64,000 nucleotides of DNA, taken from contig MU119208.1 of assembly GCA_014904845.1 (NCBI GenBank), positions 310,001 to 374,000 of the forward strand. Reading direction: 5' to 3'. Below, piece after piece: positions 36,574-48,532 of this stretch. The notes beneath the pieces are model-generated. The model was given only the letters and a program-made list of their open reading frames with translations. It was not told the origin of the DNA and did no database searches. Numbering within the stretch: position 1 is the stretch's first letter; each line of letters opens with the position of its first letter. A program made the translations under genes and the position numbers. Source of the DNA: Acephala macrosclerotiorum (Eukaryota; Ascomycota; Leotiomycetes; Helotiales; Mollisiaceae).

Positions 36574-38564
36574 ATGACGCTATCGCCCAGCTCCGCGATA
36601 TCCCCAAACCAAATATCAACATCAACATCAACACCAACACCCACACCCACAATCGCCAACTCACCACCATACAAACCCTCCTCTCCACCTTACATACACG
36701 AACACAAGAAGCGCGATTCGAAAGTCTCGATTTCGACGAAAGGATCTACGAGGAGTCATCAAGAGTATATCGACAGTCTGGAGACGCCATCGCGAGAAAT
36801 GTTTGAGCGGATAGGGGAGGTGCAGGAGTGGAAGGAGAAGGAGATTATAAAGAAAAGACTTGGGGAGAGCCATGCAGACCTCAATGAATCCGAGCGGGAA
36901 CGGGCAGCGGGGATAATACAGAGGAATTACAGGGGACATAGGGAAAGAAGGATAATGAATGGGATGAGTTTGGATCCGAGCACGCGATGGGTTGAAGCTG
37001 TGAAAGAGGCACGGTATAGGGATTTGACGACGCCGAGAGCGCGGAATAGTGTGGATGTGGCGACGAGGAAGAGTATGGATACGTTTCAGACGAATGAGAC
37101 GACGAGTTCGGCGGATCCGCATGGTGCCGCGAGGCAGAATTGGAAGAAGATTGGGTTGATAACGAGGAGGGCGGGAAGGGATGAAGATTCGGATTCGGAG
37201 AGTAGTGAGGATGATGATGATGAAACTCCAGCGGAGGAACGTGAACGGATCCGGAAACAAAAGCTCGAGGCGAAAGCTCAGCGGCAGAAAGCGGCCAAGA
37301 TAATGGATTTACAATACTTCCTGGAAATGGTGGATTTGAAACATAGATATGGGAGCAATCTTAGAACCTATCATGAGGAATGGAAGAAGTCAGATACCAC
37401 AGAGAACTTCTTCTACTGGCTAGATTATGGAGAAGGCCGCTTCGTCGACTGTCAAGGATGCCCGAGAGAACAATTAGATCGCGAACAAGTGAGGTATTTG
37501 TCCAAAGAAGAGCGATTGGACTACTTGGTCAAGATCGACAAAGAAGGACGATTATGTTGGGCAAAAAATGGTGCTCGAATCGATACGACTGAGAACTACA
37601 AGGATTCCATACATGGAATTGTCCCAGCGGACGCGGATGATCCGGCATTCAGACCGGCAGAAGGAGAAGCAGCAACAGGACTTCAAGATCACCACCACGC
37701 TACTTCTAGCGAAAGCAACTCCGAATCTGATGAGGATGATACGGATTCTCGTGTTAACAAGTATGCGACCCCCGAGCTCGACAACGCAAGAGGAGTGAAG
37801 AAGGTAAAACATGTTTCTGCTGCCACCATTTTTAACAAGCTTCTTCGAGGATCAGTGAAGAAGAACACCTGGATCTTCGTTGCGGATACAAGCTTTCGGT
37901 TGTATGTTGGCATCAAGCAATCTGGTGCTTTTCAGCACTCCTCGTTTTTGCACGGATCTCGGATATCTGCTGCTGGGTTGATCAAGATCAAAAATGGGAG
38001 GCTTTCGAAGCTCTCTCCCCTTTCCGGACATTATAGACCACCAGGTAAGAACTTTGGCCTACGTAAATCTGAAAACGCTGACATCTGCTAGTCTCGAATT
38101 TCAGAGCTTTCATCCACTCGTTGAAAGATGCCGGTGTTGACATGAGCCACGTCTCAATATCACACTCATACGCTGTACTAGTCGGGTTAGAAGCGTACGT
38201 CAAAACTCGAAAACGAGGCAAGAAGTTACTGCAAAATCTTGTCCATAAAAAGGACAAACTATTATCTCCTCAGGAAGCCACTAAAAGAGAGGAAGAAGCT
38301 CGAGACAAGAGCGAGAGTGCAGAACGAGAACGAAGATTCCCCGAAGCAAGGCAGCAAGCAGAAGCCGAAGAGCGGGAAGAGAATAGAGTGGATCTGAAGC
38401 TTTTGAAGAAATTATCGATTGTGCCACAGATACCCCATCATGTTGTTACGAACAATAGAGCGGAGGTGGAAGAGAAGAAGGAGCAGGAAAAGGATCCTCT
38501 GGTGCAGGCTCCTGGTGCTGGGCCAGAGAATGGTATTGCGCCGGAGGGTACGAGGAATGCTTGA
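36574..38564 (+). CDS. IQ calmodulin-binding motif protein
   Basis: Two exons (36574-38044 and 38092-38564) encode about 647 residues. After a low-complexity Ser/Thr/Pro N-terminus there is a helical stretch with one clear IQ motif, AAGIIQRNYRGHRERR (residues 111-126), a site for calmodulin or a myosin-light-chain-like protein. Further on are an acidic run (SESSEDDDDET), a conserved-looking block (FFYWLDYGEGRFVDCQGCPR, LSKEERLDYLVKIDKEGRL), and a segment around ATIFNKLLRGSVKKNTWIFV. Between the second exon's HSYAVLVGLEAYVKTRKRGK and the C-terminus is a charged coiled coil. The organisation recurs in fungal IQ-domain proteins of unknown function, and no catalytic domain was seen. Confidence 0.85.
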
Positions 38565-39369
38565 TGCTTGATGATTGACGCTTGATGAGTGATAATGTTA
38601 GATATGAGTAGATACCCATTGTATATAATCAGCTGGCCTCCGAAACATATTTGGCGTTGCGGTGGTGGACTGATAGATAGACCGCAGCCTTTAATATTGA
38701 AAAGTATCATATTCGTTGGAACCCGAAAATGAATTCCGACTTGATATTTTGGTTGAAACGGCTTCCTGACTCTCTGGGGAACAATATTTGCTCCAACGCC
38801 CTGTTTATTAGCAGTATTGCGGTATTAATTAGCATGTGACTTTCAGCATGAATCGGGCGTCGCGACTTGCATGCAAACCGTGTAGTAAAGATTGCGACTA
38901 CAAGGTGAGAATGTCCCAGGCAAGAGGCGACTTTCATCTACCGTATGTCGCATTCTCGACAGGCATTTCCGTATGTATTTCCAAGAGAGAAGGAGTTGAT
39001 TGCGGGATGTCTCAATGCGGGTAGTCTTGGTGGGACAATGTCATGCCTAGGCAAAACATTCCCTCCATCGTGACCGTTGATTGCACACTCAATTGTTTTC
39101 TTTCATTCCAGCATTTTTATACACAAGATAATCTCGGATATCCGGTATTCACCCTTTGACCGTCTGATATCGCGCTATAAATGAAAGAAATTTTGGTCTC
39201 CTCGTGAATCTAAATCATCAATGCCTGCCCTGGGGCCCATCGCTAAAGGTGCCTACTTCCTCACTACCCAAAAGAGCTCCCAGCAAGCCATCCGTGATCT
39301 CATCAATTCAAATCTCCAATCTGCCAAGCCCAAAACACTGCATTATGACCTACGCGCACATCGAGGTCA
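38565..39369. other. Intergenic region and SAS4 leader
   Basis: No independent gene is supported. A 75-codon plus-strand frame (39221-39448, beginning MPALGPIAKGAYFL) starts 149 bases before the SAS4 ATG and overlaps its first 79 bases in another frame. It could be an upstream reading frame in the SAS4 leader. The pyrimidine-rich TTGTTTTCTTTCATTCC at about 39092-39110 may be part of the promoter. Confidence 0.45.
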
Positions 39370-40983
39370 ATGGCGTCTCCTTTCACTCGATCTTCCAGAA
39401 GGAGTGAAGGCCTCTCGACACGCTCCAGCACGAGAAACAATGTCGTAGTTCAGAACCCTCAAGGCAACCATCACAACAGCCCGGCGAACATCGGTCGCAA
39501 AAAACGTCCACGCGACGATTCGACAGCAGGTCACGAAGAGGAGCATTCAATCATTAAGAAGAAGGCACGTATTGCTATTGAGATTGCTTCGAGATCCAAG
39601 GCTCAGCCCAAGACACGCTCTCTCGTCATCAAGGAGAACGCGGTTGCGAAGCCTGCTGCTGAGAAGTACTCCGCATCACCACCACCACCCAGGTCAAAAC
39701 ACCACGACGCAGCAGAGACAGCAACGCAGACGCAACCAGCTCCGCCCACGCCTCCTCCAGAACCGGTGCGAAAACATATTACGAATCATCACGAAAAGGT
39801 TGTCAATGGTATCAAGCATGAGCTCGATCGTTTACAGCCCAGTGCAGCAGATCTCAAGGATGAGAAACGCAAATTACGATCCCAGGAGGGGACAAGGTTC
39901 AAGAGCGAATTGTCGGCATACTTTCCAGAATATGACGAGATAATTGGCAATGAGGCAAAGGAAGAACGTGAGTTCCCCATTCTTGCCAGAATGTTGGTTC
40001 ATCGTTGACGTTCTGCAGATATTTTGAACCTCGATACTCCACTGTATCTCCGAAACAAACAATCGTCAAAGAAGGCAGCCTCACCACCAAAATCGAACAC
40101 TCTTACCAACGGAACTTCTCTTAAGGATGACCCCGAATCCGTTTTCACCGATCTACACAATTCGCATCGAATAGATTCTTCGTTCCTGAGCAGAGATTAT
40201 GATGAAGAACCAGACGACCCCTTGAGCGACGAATATTTTGAGTTAATACATCGAAAGCCTGAACGGCAGGAGCGATCGATTCGGAATACCGATAAAGGTC
40301 GAGCCCAGCATGAGAAGGACCAAGTTATTCGTCTGCTGGAGGGTCTACAGGGTCATGACTGGTTGAAACTGATGGGTGTCAGCGGAATAACTGATAGCAA
40401 AAAGAAAGACTTTGAGCCTGCGCGAGCACACTTCGTCAGAGGCTGCGAGGCTATAATAGAGAAGTTCAGGTTATGGAGAGACGAAGAGAAGCGGAGGAAG
40501 CTGGAGAAGGAGGCTGCTATGGCTGAAGCAGCAGAGGACGAAGAAGAGGAAGAAGAGGCCGAGAAGGAGGAAGTCGAGGAAGAAGAAACTCCAGAAGAAG
40601 ATGAAGGCAACGTTAGTGATGGCGATCCGCCTGATTATAGCGATGTCGATGCTTCAGCAGCGAGACAGCTCCACGAAGAAGCAATCGCTCGTTCGACGCC
40701 TGCCTTGAAGAACGGAAGAGGTCGACCCAAAGCAGCAGTACCAATACTCCAGTCCGTCGAGGAAGTCGAAAAGCCCTTCATATCCTTCTTTGCGAAACCA
40801 TATCTTCGAGAGGCGGCTCTTGGAAAGCATCGGCGCAGTGGCAGAACTGTGGCAGCATGGGGTCATCCAGTTCCTGAAGTCGAGGACCAAGATTTCGATT
40901 TGCCGGAAGAATACCGAGACGAAGAGACATTGAAGATCCATGCTAGAAGGAAGAGGAGAGATAGAAGAGTCAGTAAGGGCTGA
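39370..40983 (+). CDS. SAS4: SAS complex subunit 4-domain protein
   Basis: Two exons (39370-39967 and 40019-40983) encode about 520 residues. The basic N-terminus (KKRPRDDS, IIKKKARIAIEIA) looks nuclear. The block FKSELSAYFPEYDEIIGNE, then ILNLDTPLYLRN, leads to a helical SAS4 domain with LEGLQGHDWLKLMGVSGITD and FEPARAHFVRGCEAIIEKF. This is the signature of the Something-About-Silencing complex subunit 4, a scaffold of MYST-type H4K16 acetyltransferase complexes. A long Glu-rich run follows (around 40530-40610) and the C-terminus is basic. The 51-nt intron restores the frame in the middle of the conserved region. The start is the first ATG of this frame, with an overlapping upstream frame noted separately. 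Confidence 0.85.
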
Positions 40984-41886
40984 GGAGTAACATAAGGGCA
41001 AGAAAAATATGGGTGGTGGTTCATACAAAATGCTGATTCGAAAGTGCTTCGTCAGGCATTCTTGTTGGGTGTACGAATGGGAATTGAGAAGGGTTTGCTG
41101 CTGGCGTTGGTTTAATGGTAGCAGATATGCCACTCTGTATTATAGAAGTCTGTTGGCATTGTGGTTCAATGAGGCCACCTCGAAAATGCATTGAATTGTT
41201 GATCTCCAAAAAACAGTTGGCTGCGATTTTGCCGCAAGGCTGTGAGTTGTGATCCACGTGATCCACTAGCGCGAACCGCTGCACTTCGACGCGGAAGAAG
41301 CTCCATCACCTTCAAATATTTTGCAACGCATAGAAATTTGAGGGGAACCTTTCTCTATTCATTGTCAGCCTCGAGAGTGTGTAGCTGATCAATAGTTTGT
41401 AATTAGAAGTCCTTTTTCGCAAGGTGAACCCTCCAAAAAGCGGTTCTTCATCCCGGCTTGAGATCCTCAACTTCATGGTGCGAATATACCTATGATTCAC
41501 TAGAACGTCACGTAACGAGATAAATTTCTCGCACCCACAAACTCTTCCTCCTTACAAACAATTTCGACTGAGATTGTGCGCGCCACGATATTCCTGCAAA
41601 CCTTCACGACCAACTCTGAGAATTCTGGCTCCTTCAGAACCTCATCAAAATCTGCCTGCCTAATCGAATCTAATTCCCAACTTCGAAGCTGCGAACCTAC
41701 GATATAACCCATACAATCACGCCAGATTCCGTTGATCATCCGAATATTGAAAGCAAACAAGATAGAGGAGGTTCTTGCTGAGCTGGAAGCTCTTAGGGAC
41801 GGATGCGAACTTCATAGATCTGGGTCGCGCCAGGGCAACTGGCCTTTGATCGCGCATCAACACACACCTCGAACAATCTGCGCGCC
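40984..41886. other. Intergenic region upstream of TAF2
   Basis: This is the promoter region of TAF2 and the 3' flank of SAS4. An 86-codon minus frame (41500-41760) reads like protein in places (SVEIVCKEEEFVGARN) but has no family, no partner exon and lies just upstream of TAF2, so I do not call it. Confidence 0.5.
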
Positions 41887-44800
41887 ATGCCTGGCGTACT
41901 CCTAGATATGGAGCCCCAAGGTCCTTCACCTCCAAAGGTGCCCGAATACGGCTTCGTTGTATCACACCAAGAGGTTGAGCTCGACGTCGACTTCTCCACA
42001 CAAAGTTTGACCGGGCGCGTCAAGATTACGATTCTACCGCAAACCAAAGACCTCCGAATAATCAAGGTTGATGCTCGTCAACGTGCTATACCTCGAGGCG
42101 GAGTTACGGTCAATGGCAGCCCGGCGCAGTTTGAGTATGAGGATCCTATGGAGGCCTTGACCATTCCGCCAGCTCACGTCTGGAGTGGGGAACAATATGG
42201 CATGCAACGAGACAGAATATTACCTTTGACCGACAACCGAAAGGCAAACGGACCTCTAGAGATCGCCATTCCCAAACATGTCAAAATCGAAGAGGTAGAC
42301 CCCTTCTCTGACAATGCGGCGAGCGCGGTCACATCTAGAGCCATAGGAGCATCAGCTGCGAGAGTATCTTCTGTTGCATTAGAAGGAACGAACGTCCCAC
42401 AATTGGCGACTACGTTGACCCCCAAGACAGCAACAGAGCAATCTTCCAGATTTCAGCCTCTGGTTATCAGCATATCGTTCACGGCAAAGAACTTTAGAGA
42501 CGGACTACATTTCGTGGGCGTGAATGAGGGCGATGCGAGATTTCCTCATGTCTATACTAGACATTCTATGGATTTTGGAACTGCCTCGTGCATCTTTCCT
42601 TGCATCGATGATCCTGCTATGCGTTGTACTTGGGAGATCAAGATCAAATGCTCGCGAACACTCGGAGATGCACTGAAGAGATGTCCTGCACCTCCCAAAA
42701 CTCGCAGTCTGCAGGCTACGTTGGTAAAAAAAGGTCTGGCGAATGGAGTTGCCAATGCCCCTGAAGAGTACGAGGTACCTTTGAGCGACGAGGAGAAGCT
42801 CTTGGACATGACCGTCATTTGCTCGGGGGAGTTGATGAATGAAACTACGGACCTAGACGACAGCTCAAAGAAGATCGTGTCGTTCATGTGCAGTAGTATC
42901 GTTGCTCCACAGCACATCGGCTTCGCTATTGGGCCCTTTGAGCAGGTCGACTTGTCCGAGTTTCGAGAGGTTGAAGACGATGAGAAATTGGGTCAAGGAC
43001 AGACCGTACCCGTCACAGGGTATTGTCTCCCAGGTCGTACTGATGAAGTTAGGTACACTTGTACTCCTATGGCTCATGCTCTCGATTACTTTATGCTCAA
43101 CCTTGGTGGTTATCCCTTCTCCGAATGTCGATTTGTCTTTGTCGACGATCAAGTTGCAGACACAGAGCATGCTGCATCTCTGTCGTTGTGTAGTAGTCGA
43201 CTCCTATTTGGAGAAGACATCATTGATCCCGAGCCGGAGGTCACCAGAACTCTTGTTCATGCTATTGCCAGTCAATGGATCGGCGTCAGCATCGTTCCAA
43301 ATGCTCGTGTTGACCGATGGGTTACAGTTGGCCTCTCCCATTTCATGACTGGCATCTTCATGAGATCTCTTTGTGGCCACAACGAGTATGCTTTCCGCCA
43401 GAAGACTCTTTCAGATCAACTGGTGGAGCTGGATATCGACAGACCATCATTGTATGCCATTGGAGAGGTCCTTCATCTTGGAGCTTTCGAGCTCGAATTC
43501 ATGGAACTGAAGGCGCCTTTGGTTATGTTCATCTTGGACAAGCGCATTGTTAAGGCTTCGGGGTCTGCTGGCATTTCACGAGTTATTTCAAAGATGATCA
43601 CAACAGCCAACACGGGTACGTCCATCGATAGTGTTGTCTCAACGGAAGGTTTTCGTCGACTTTGTGAGAAGACTACCAAATATCGACAGACCGAGCCGTT
43701 TTGGAATCAATGGATCCTGGGTGCTGGATGTCCACGTTTCGCCATTAGTCAAAAATTCAACAAGAAACGTCTCTGCATCGAGATGACAATTAGTCAAAAG
43801 CAAGACACTCTTCCGACTCAGCGTATGTTAGAGAAGGACTCGTTCATGCGGGAATTCAAGGAGGACATTCATGGTGTCTACGCTGCAGAATTACAACCTG
43901 TCTTCACTGGACCTTTGACCATCCGAATTCACGAGGCGGACGGCACTCCTTATGAGCATATTGTTCACATTCAGGAAGGCACACAGAAGATTGAAATCCC
44001 CTACAACACTAAGTACAAGCGTCTTAAGCGAAGCAGAAGACAAAAGGAGCGTATGAATGCAGGTGTTGAGATCAATGCGGATGGCGGCGAAGAAGCTCTA
44101 TACTACAGCTTAGGAGATGTCCTCTCAAGTCCCAGCGATATGAAGGAGTGGGGTCTTCAAGATTGGGATGCCGATACTGAACAGAGAATGGACCAGGAGT
44201 CATACGAATGGATTCGAATCGATGCAGACTTTGAGTGGCTTTGTGAAAAGCAATTCATGGCAATGCCTGCGTACATGTACGTCTCACAGCTTCAGCAAGA
44301 TCGGGACGTCGTTGCACAACAAGACTCAATGTTATACCTGGGCAACATGAACTCGCATCCTCTCGTGGCAACGTTCCTTGTGAGAACTCTCATGGATGAT
44401 CGATACTTTCACGGAATCCGCACGATGGCTGCGCAGTACCTCAAGACTCATGCTACTGCTATTTGCAACTGGGTCGGCCTGAAGCATCTCGACAAGGCCT
44501 ATCAAGAATTCTTCTGCTACCCTGGTGGTAAGACACCGAAGCCGAACGACTTCAGTGACAAGAAATCCTACAAGGTGGAAATGGCCATATGCAAGTCTTT
44601 GTCTAAGATTCGCGACACCAAGGGAAATTGTCCAAAAGACCCTAGGCATTTCCTACTCGACATGCTCCGCTTTAATGATAACACAAGCAACGAGTATTCG
44701 GACAACTTCAAGCTCGCAAACCTTTTGTCATGCCTCACAGATTCCCTCATTTCAGTCAAAGACACCAGCAATGTACTTGAGTTTAATGACGATGAAGATG

Positions 44801-46359
44801 AGGACCGTGAGGCTGACGAATTCAAAAAATCTGTCCTGGATGAGCTTGACCGCTACAGACGTATGGATGAGTGGATAAATTCGTACCAGAACGTCTTCAC
44901 TGTCACTGTTCTTGACTGCAAGACTCGACTTATGAAAGCCAAAGTTATCCCTGTAGAACCTCTCGAGTTCGCTCAGTATCTGCATGATGGCACAGCAGAT
45001 CGCATCCGTGTCAAGGCATTCAAGTCACTTGTCGAGCTTGGTTTCCTCGCGAATAATTCTGTCAGTACACTTCTGCTCAATGTCATGAGCACAGATTCTT
45101 CGCCGTATACACGCAGTCATATTTTCGAAGTCTTCTGTTATGGTCTTGCTGCGATGGCATTTGGAGAGAATAAGCCAAGTGAGCCTGCACTAGTGCTAAG
45201 ACAGAAAGCACTTACAAATGGCGAGGACGCACTGAACGGAGGAGCTATGGATGTGGATGCGCATGATGGTGGTCTAATTATGGAGCAAGATACCGCCGCA
45301 CTCATCGATAAGCGCAAGGCGGACATTGCACGAACAACTACAATTGAAGGCGCTCTAGCTGCTCTCAAGGAGGAATTGAAGAATAACCGGGCTTTCAAGG
45401 TTGCTTTGTGGAACGCTGTTAAGTCTCCTGTCATTGGGGTGCACGAACAGAGTGACCTGCTAGATATTTGCTTCGTTCTTTATGATGCGGTTGAGTCTCT
45501 GATCATCAAATTGGAATATCCTCGTGTCTGGAAGGTGGAGCATCTGGGCAAGGTACGTGTCTCTAATTCACGAGTTTCTCATTGCTGACTGTTCTAGGGA
45601 GTTCTTCACTTTACAAAGGCCAAGAAGTTCCGCACGAAGCCGTCAAAACCGCTCCTGAACGTGGTGCCTCCACCCAAACCAGCTATGCCTATCAAGCTCT
45701 CGTTCTCGAATGCTTCATCTTCCTCGGCATCAGCCTCGGTGAGTGTAGCAAAGCCTGTTCCTCCTCCAGCGCCTAAGCCAGCTGCACCAAAGATCATCCT
45801 TGGTGGTGCGATGAAGCCTCCTAAGCGACCTGCACCCGATCGGACTCCAAGCTTTGAAGAGCGTCCTCGAAAGCTCGTCAAAATCCGAATCAATACGGCC
45901 AAGGTGCAGGCCATCCAGAGCTTGCCTCCAAATCCAGCACGGGTTAAGTCCTTTTCAACGAAGAGCTCGTCACCCTCGTCCAGACCTTCGCCTGGCCCGA
46001 GAGCATCCATCACTCCTAGCCCCTCATCGACACTTTCCAACGCCACCCTCTCTAGCGGCACCATCACGGCTGTTCCCGCATCTCAACCTTCTGCATCATC
46101 CCCCGCAGCAGCCACTCCCCCAAAGCCTGCTCGAAAGCCTCTTCCAGATGGCTCAGCACGCACCCCTCTCCCCGATAAGACTGCTCGTAAGCCCTTGCCC
46201 GGCAGCTCGGCTTCAGAGCGCAAACCTTTGCCAGGCGCACCACCGGCATCCTCAGTTGTAGTAGCCACACCTCCTCCTGAGAAGAAGTCTCACGTCATAA
46301 AGTTGAAGTTGAACTTTGGTGGTTCTAAGCCGACTCCAAGCCCAACTCCCCCCTCTTAG
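41887..46359 (+). CDS. TAF2: Transcription initiation factor TFIID subunit 2
   Basis: Two exons (41887-45552 and 45598-46359) encode about 1,475 residues. TAF2 is the TFIID subunit that helps recognise the initiator and core promoter. The N-terminal half has the M1-aminopeptidase-like fold (YGFVVSHQEVELDVDFSTQS, LVISISFTAKNFRDGLHFVG, DDPAMRCTWEIKI, FVDDQVADTEHAASLSLCS). The peptidase zinc motif is replaced (LVHAIASQWIGV), as is normal for TAF2, so it is non-catalytic. A HEAT-like helical region follows (FLVRTLMDDRYFHGIRTMAA, LDELDRYRRMDEWINSYQNV). The second exon encodes a Pro/Ser/Ala-rich tail with a repeated PLP motif. The single late intron (45 nt) lies just before that tail. The gene is convergent with CDC26. 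Confidence 0.95.
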
Positions 46360-46810
46360 ATAATATTCGAGAATCTCGGCACATATTCATTGCATTGCAT
46401 TTAGCGAAAAGGCGTAATGGGAAAACAAACCGTCAAGGAAGACGATGGAATTCATTCGGCGGTTTTTTCAGTTTCAGTATGGTAGTTTGTGTCTGATAGG
46501 AAGGATTGGTGGTTTTGATTGCGCATCTGGGTGGCGGATGTGGTGGGGTAGTACGATGTGGTGAAGAAAGCAGAATGACTGAGCAGACAGGCTAATGCTT
46601 CGCTCAGGGCAGGCTCACCTAGTCTGAATATTGGCGATATGGACTTCTTCTGGTAGATCGAGGAATGAAGATCATTAAGACATCCTTCGTTTGGTCTTTG
46701 GTGATTCTTTGCATCGTCGTGCCCTTGGTCCCTGTTGATCCGTATAAGTGGCTCTCGAGCTCTCTTCCACCATGTGTGACCCAGTCCCCAGACTCTTCCT
46801 TGTGTGTTCC
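46360..46810. other. Intergenic region between convergent genes
   Basis: This is the 3'-to-3' spacer between TAF2 and CDC26. The frames at 46452-46814 and 46665-46886 overlap it and the CDC26 gene in other frames and look like shadows. Confidence 0.55.
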
Positions 46811-47071
46811 TCAACCCCTAGAGCTCTGCCCCGCAAGCCCCAATCTCTCCTCCCTCGTCTTGACTGGCGCGCGTGCTCCAGGATGAGGTCGCAACTCATC
46901 ATTCGGATCCCTATTCTGGCTCTTGTGACCCATATTAATGCCTTGTTGTTCTTGCATCCTTGCTTCGCGAGCTGCTTGTTCGCGCTCTTCAGCTTCTTGT
47001 GTGCGCGCGTCTTCGTAGATTGCGATATCCTCTGTGGTGAGGGTGATTGCTGTTGGTTTGCGGCGGAGCAT
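46811..47071 (-). CDS. CDC26: Anaphase-promoting complex subunit CDC26
   Basis: A small single-exon frame encodes 86 residues. The N-terminus MLRRKPTAITLTTEDIAIYE is the conserved CDC26 signature: the first residues insert into the TPR groove of APC6/Cdc16 and stabilise that subunit in the APC/C ubiquitin ligase, which drives anaphase and mitotic exit. A charged helix (DARTQEAEEREQAAREARMQ) and a basic tail (VKTREERLGLAG) follow, as is usual in filamentous fungi. The protein is correctly short for the family. Its start lies 290 bases from the divergent RG-rich protein gene, so the two probably share a promoter region. Confidence 0.9.
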   Translation of the reverse strand: MLRRKPTAITLTTEDIAIYEDARTQEAEEREQAAREARMQEQQGINMGHKSQNRDPNDELRPHPGARAPVKTREERLGLAGQSSRG

Positions 47072-47361
47072 GGTGGGCTGTTTGTTGTTTTGTTTATGGT
47101 GGGAAAGGATATAATGACTGAAGCTTCGTGCAGAAGTTGCGCATGTATCTAGAGGGAGTGGAGCAAGTTCGGCGCGTTTGAGAGTTTATTGTTGTGGAAA
47201 GACGCGGGGACATTCAATATTTGCAAGGAAGCTTTTAAGTGAAGCTCCCACGCTAGCCTGCAGGACAAGGCTGTAAGGCAGCAAATGAGGCAGCGTCAAA
47301 ATTCATTGACCATCCGAGTTGGGGACGTTCAGACTTCAAGCTCTAAACCCCCAACGACACA

Positions 47362-48463
47362 ATGTATAAATGGCACGTCCACTCGGCCATTGGTCGAGGG
47401 AGACCTCTAGCCAGTGATTTTGCTAAGGTTGCGGATGGAATTGCGGCTTCGTTGAGGCAGTTCTCCCTTTGTGCTTCTAGGAGTGCTGAGAACAATGGTT
47501 CGTTGATCCACTACAATTCTCACTCTCCTAACGACCAGTGGAAAATTGGAATGCTAACGGAATACTGCAGATGGACCTCGAATATCAAGATCTCAAAGAT
47601 CAGCAGAGGCGTTCAAGGAAGTCTCCGCCCTTGCCCCTACACCATCTCGCGGCATCGATGCCCGTTCCTTAGCAGCCAAACCACCACCAACCTTCACAAT
47701 TCGCCGTGTCGACAACACAATTAATTATGGAGAAGGAAGAGGAGGCTTCACCCCTCGAGGAAGGGGACCTCTAGGTGATCGTGGCGGTAGAATGGGAACA
47801 CGTGGTGGTGCTCGAGGCAGAGGAGGACGGGGACGGGGACGTGGACGAGGAGCAAAACGGGGGGGGCCAAAAGAGAAGAGACCACCGAGAGAAAAGGTCG
47901 ACGCCGAAGCTTTCCTCCCCGAGCCCTATTCCGAGGAAGAATTGGCCTATCTTGCGATGAGAGATGGAGGTTTCCCAGCAAATTACATCCCGGAAACGTC
48001 TAGGGAGAGCTTGGCCAAGTATGGACCGGCTGTGATGTCGAGTTCTAGGGGTATTCACGAGTCGATTGTGAATAGGATGATGGTTGCTACGGATAATAAG
48101 GACCCGTCGTTTCAGCATGCTTCTTTTCATCTTGCGAGGATGGAGGAGGGATTGGGGACGTTGTTTGAAGATGCTGAGCAGAAGCGTCTTACGGAGGAGT
48201 TGCAGGGTAGCAGGAAATTCATGGGCTTGTCTGAGAATGCGAAGAATGATATCATGAGGCAGTGGGTTGCAGGGCAGTATAGGGCACCAGGGACACCGGA
48301 AGCTGGAAATGTCCTCGGATTGGCAAGGCAGATGGTACGACGGAATGAGACATATCTACCAGATGACGCAGGGAAATTCGAGAGCAAGTTGCGGTCTCTG
48401 CTACCAAAGAATATGCTATCAAGTATCCGGAAGGCTGCGAGACAGCCAAAGGCCACACTATGA
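47362..48463 (+). CDS. RG-rich protein, probably mitochondrial, function unknown
   Basis: Two exons (47362-47497 and 47571-48463) encode about 342 residues. The N-terminus (MYKWHVHSAIGRGRPLASDF, then IAASLRQFSLCASRS) is rich in Arg, Ser and Ala with almost no acidic residues, like a mitochondrial presequence. A linker with TFTIRRVDNTINYGEG precedes an RG/RGG tract (GGARGRGGRGRGRGRGAKRG). The C-terminal 200 residues look like a folded domain (FLPEPYSEEELAYLAMRDGG, LARMEEGLGTLFEDAEQKRL, KNDIMRQWVAGQY). I do not recognise the family. The RG tract suggests RNA binding, and it is the convergent neighbour of a mitochondrial translation factor, 69 bases away. The intron has a GTTCGT donor and a GCTAAC branch site. 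Confidence 0.75.
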
Positions 48464-48532
48464 TTTGATATAGCATGTATACAAGATAGGGGTCTATTGT
48501 ACACTGTATAAACCTTTTGTAGAATACACATC

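Noticed and set aside
41500..41760. An 86-codon minus-strand frame upstream of TAF2
   Set aside because: Isolated, without a domain or splice partner, and located where the TAF2 promoter should be.
43241..43375. Loss of the zinc motif in the M1-peptidase-like domain of TAF2 as a sign of decay
   Set aside because: TAF2 proteins normally lack the catalytic HExxH motif, so this is the expected family state.
45606..46270. Frames of 135-153 codons on both strands across the TAF2 C-terminus
   Set aside because: They are shadows of the Pro/Ala/Ser-rich second exon of TAF2, whose repetitive composition suppresses stops in other frames.
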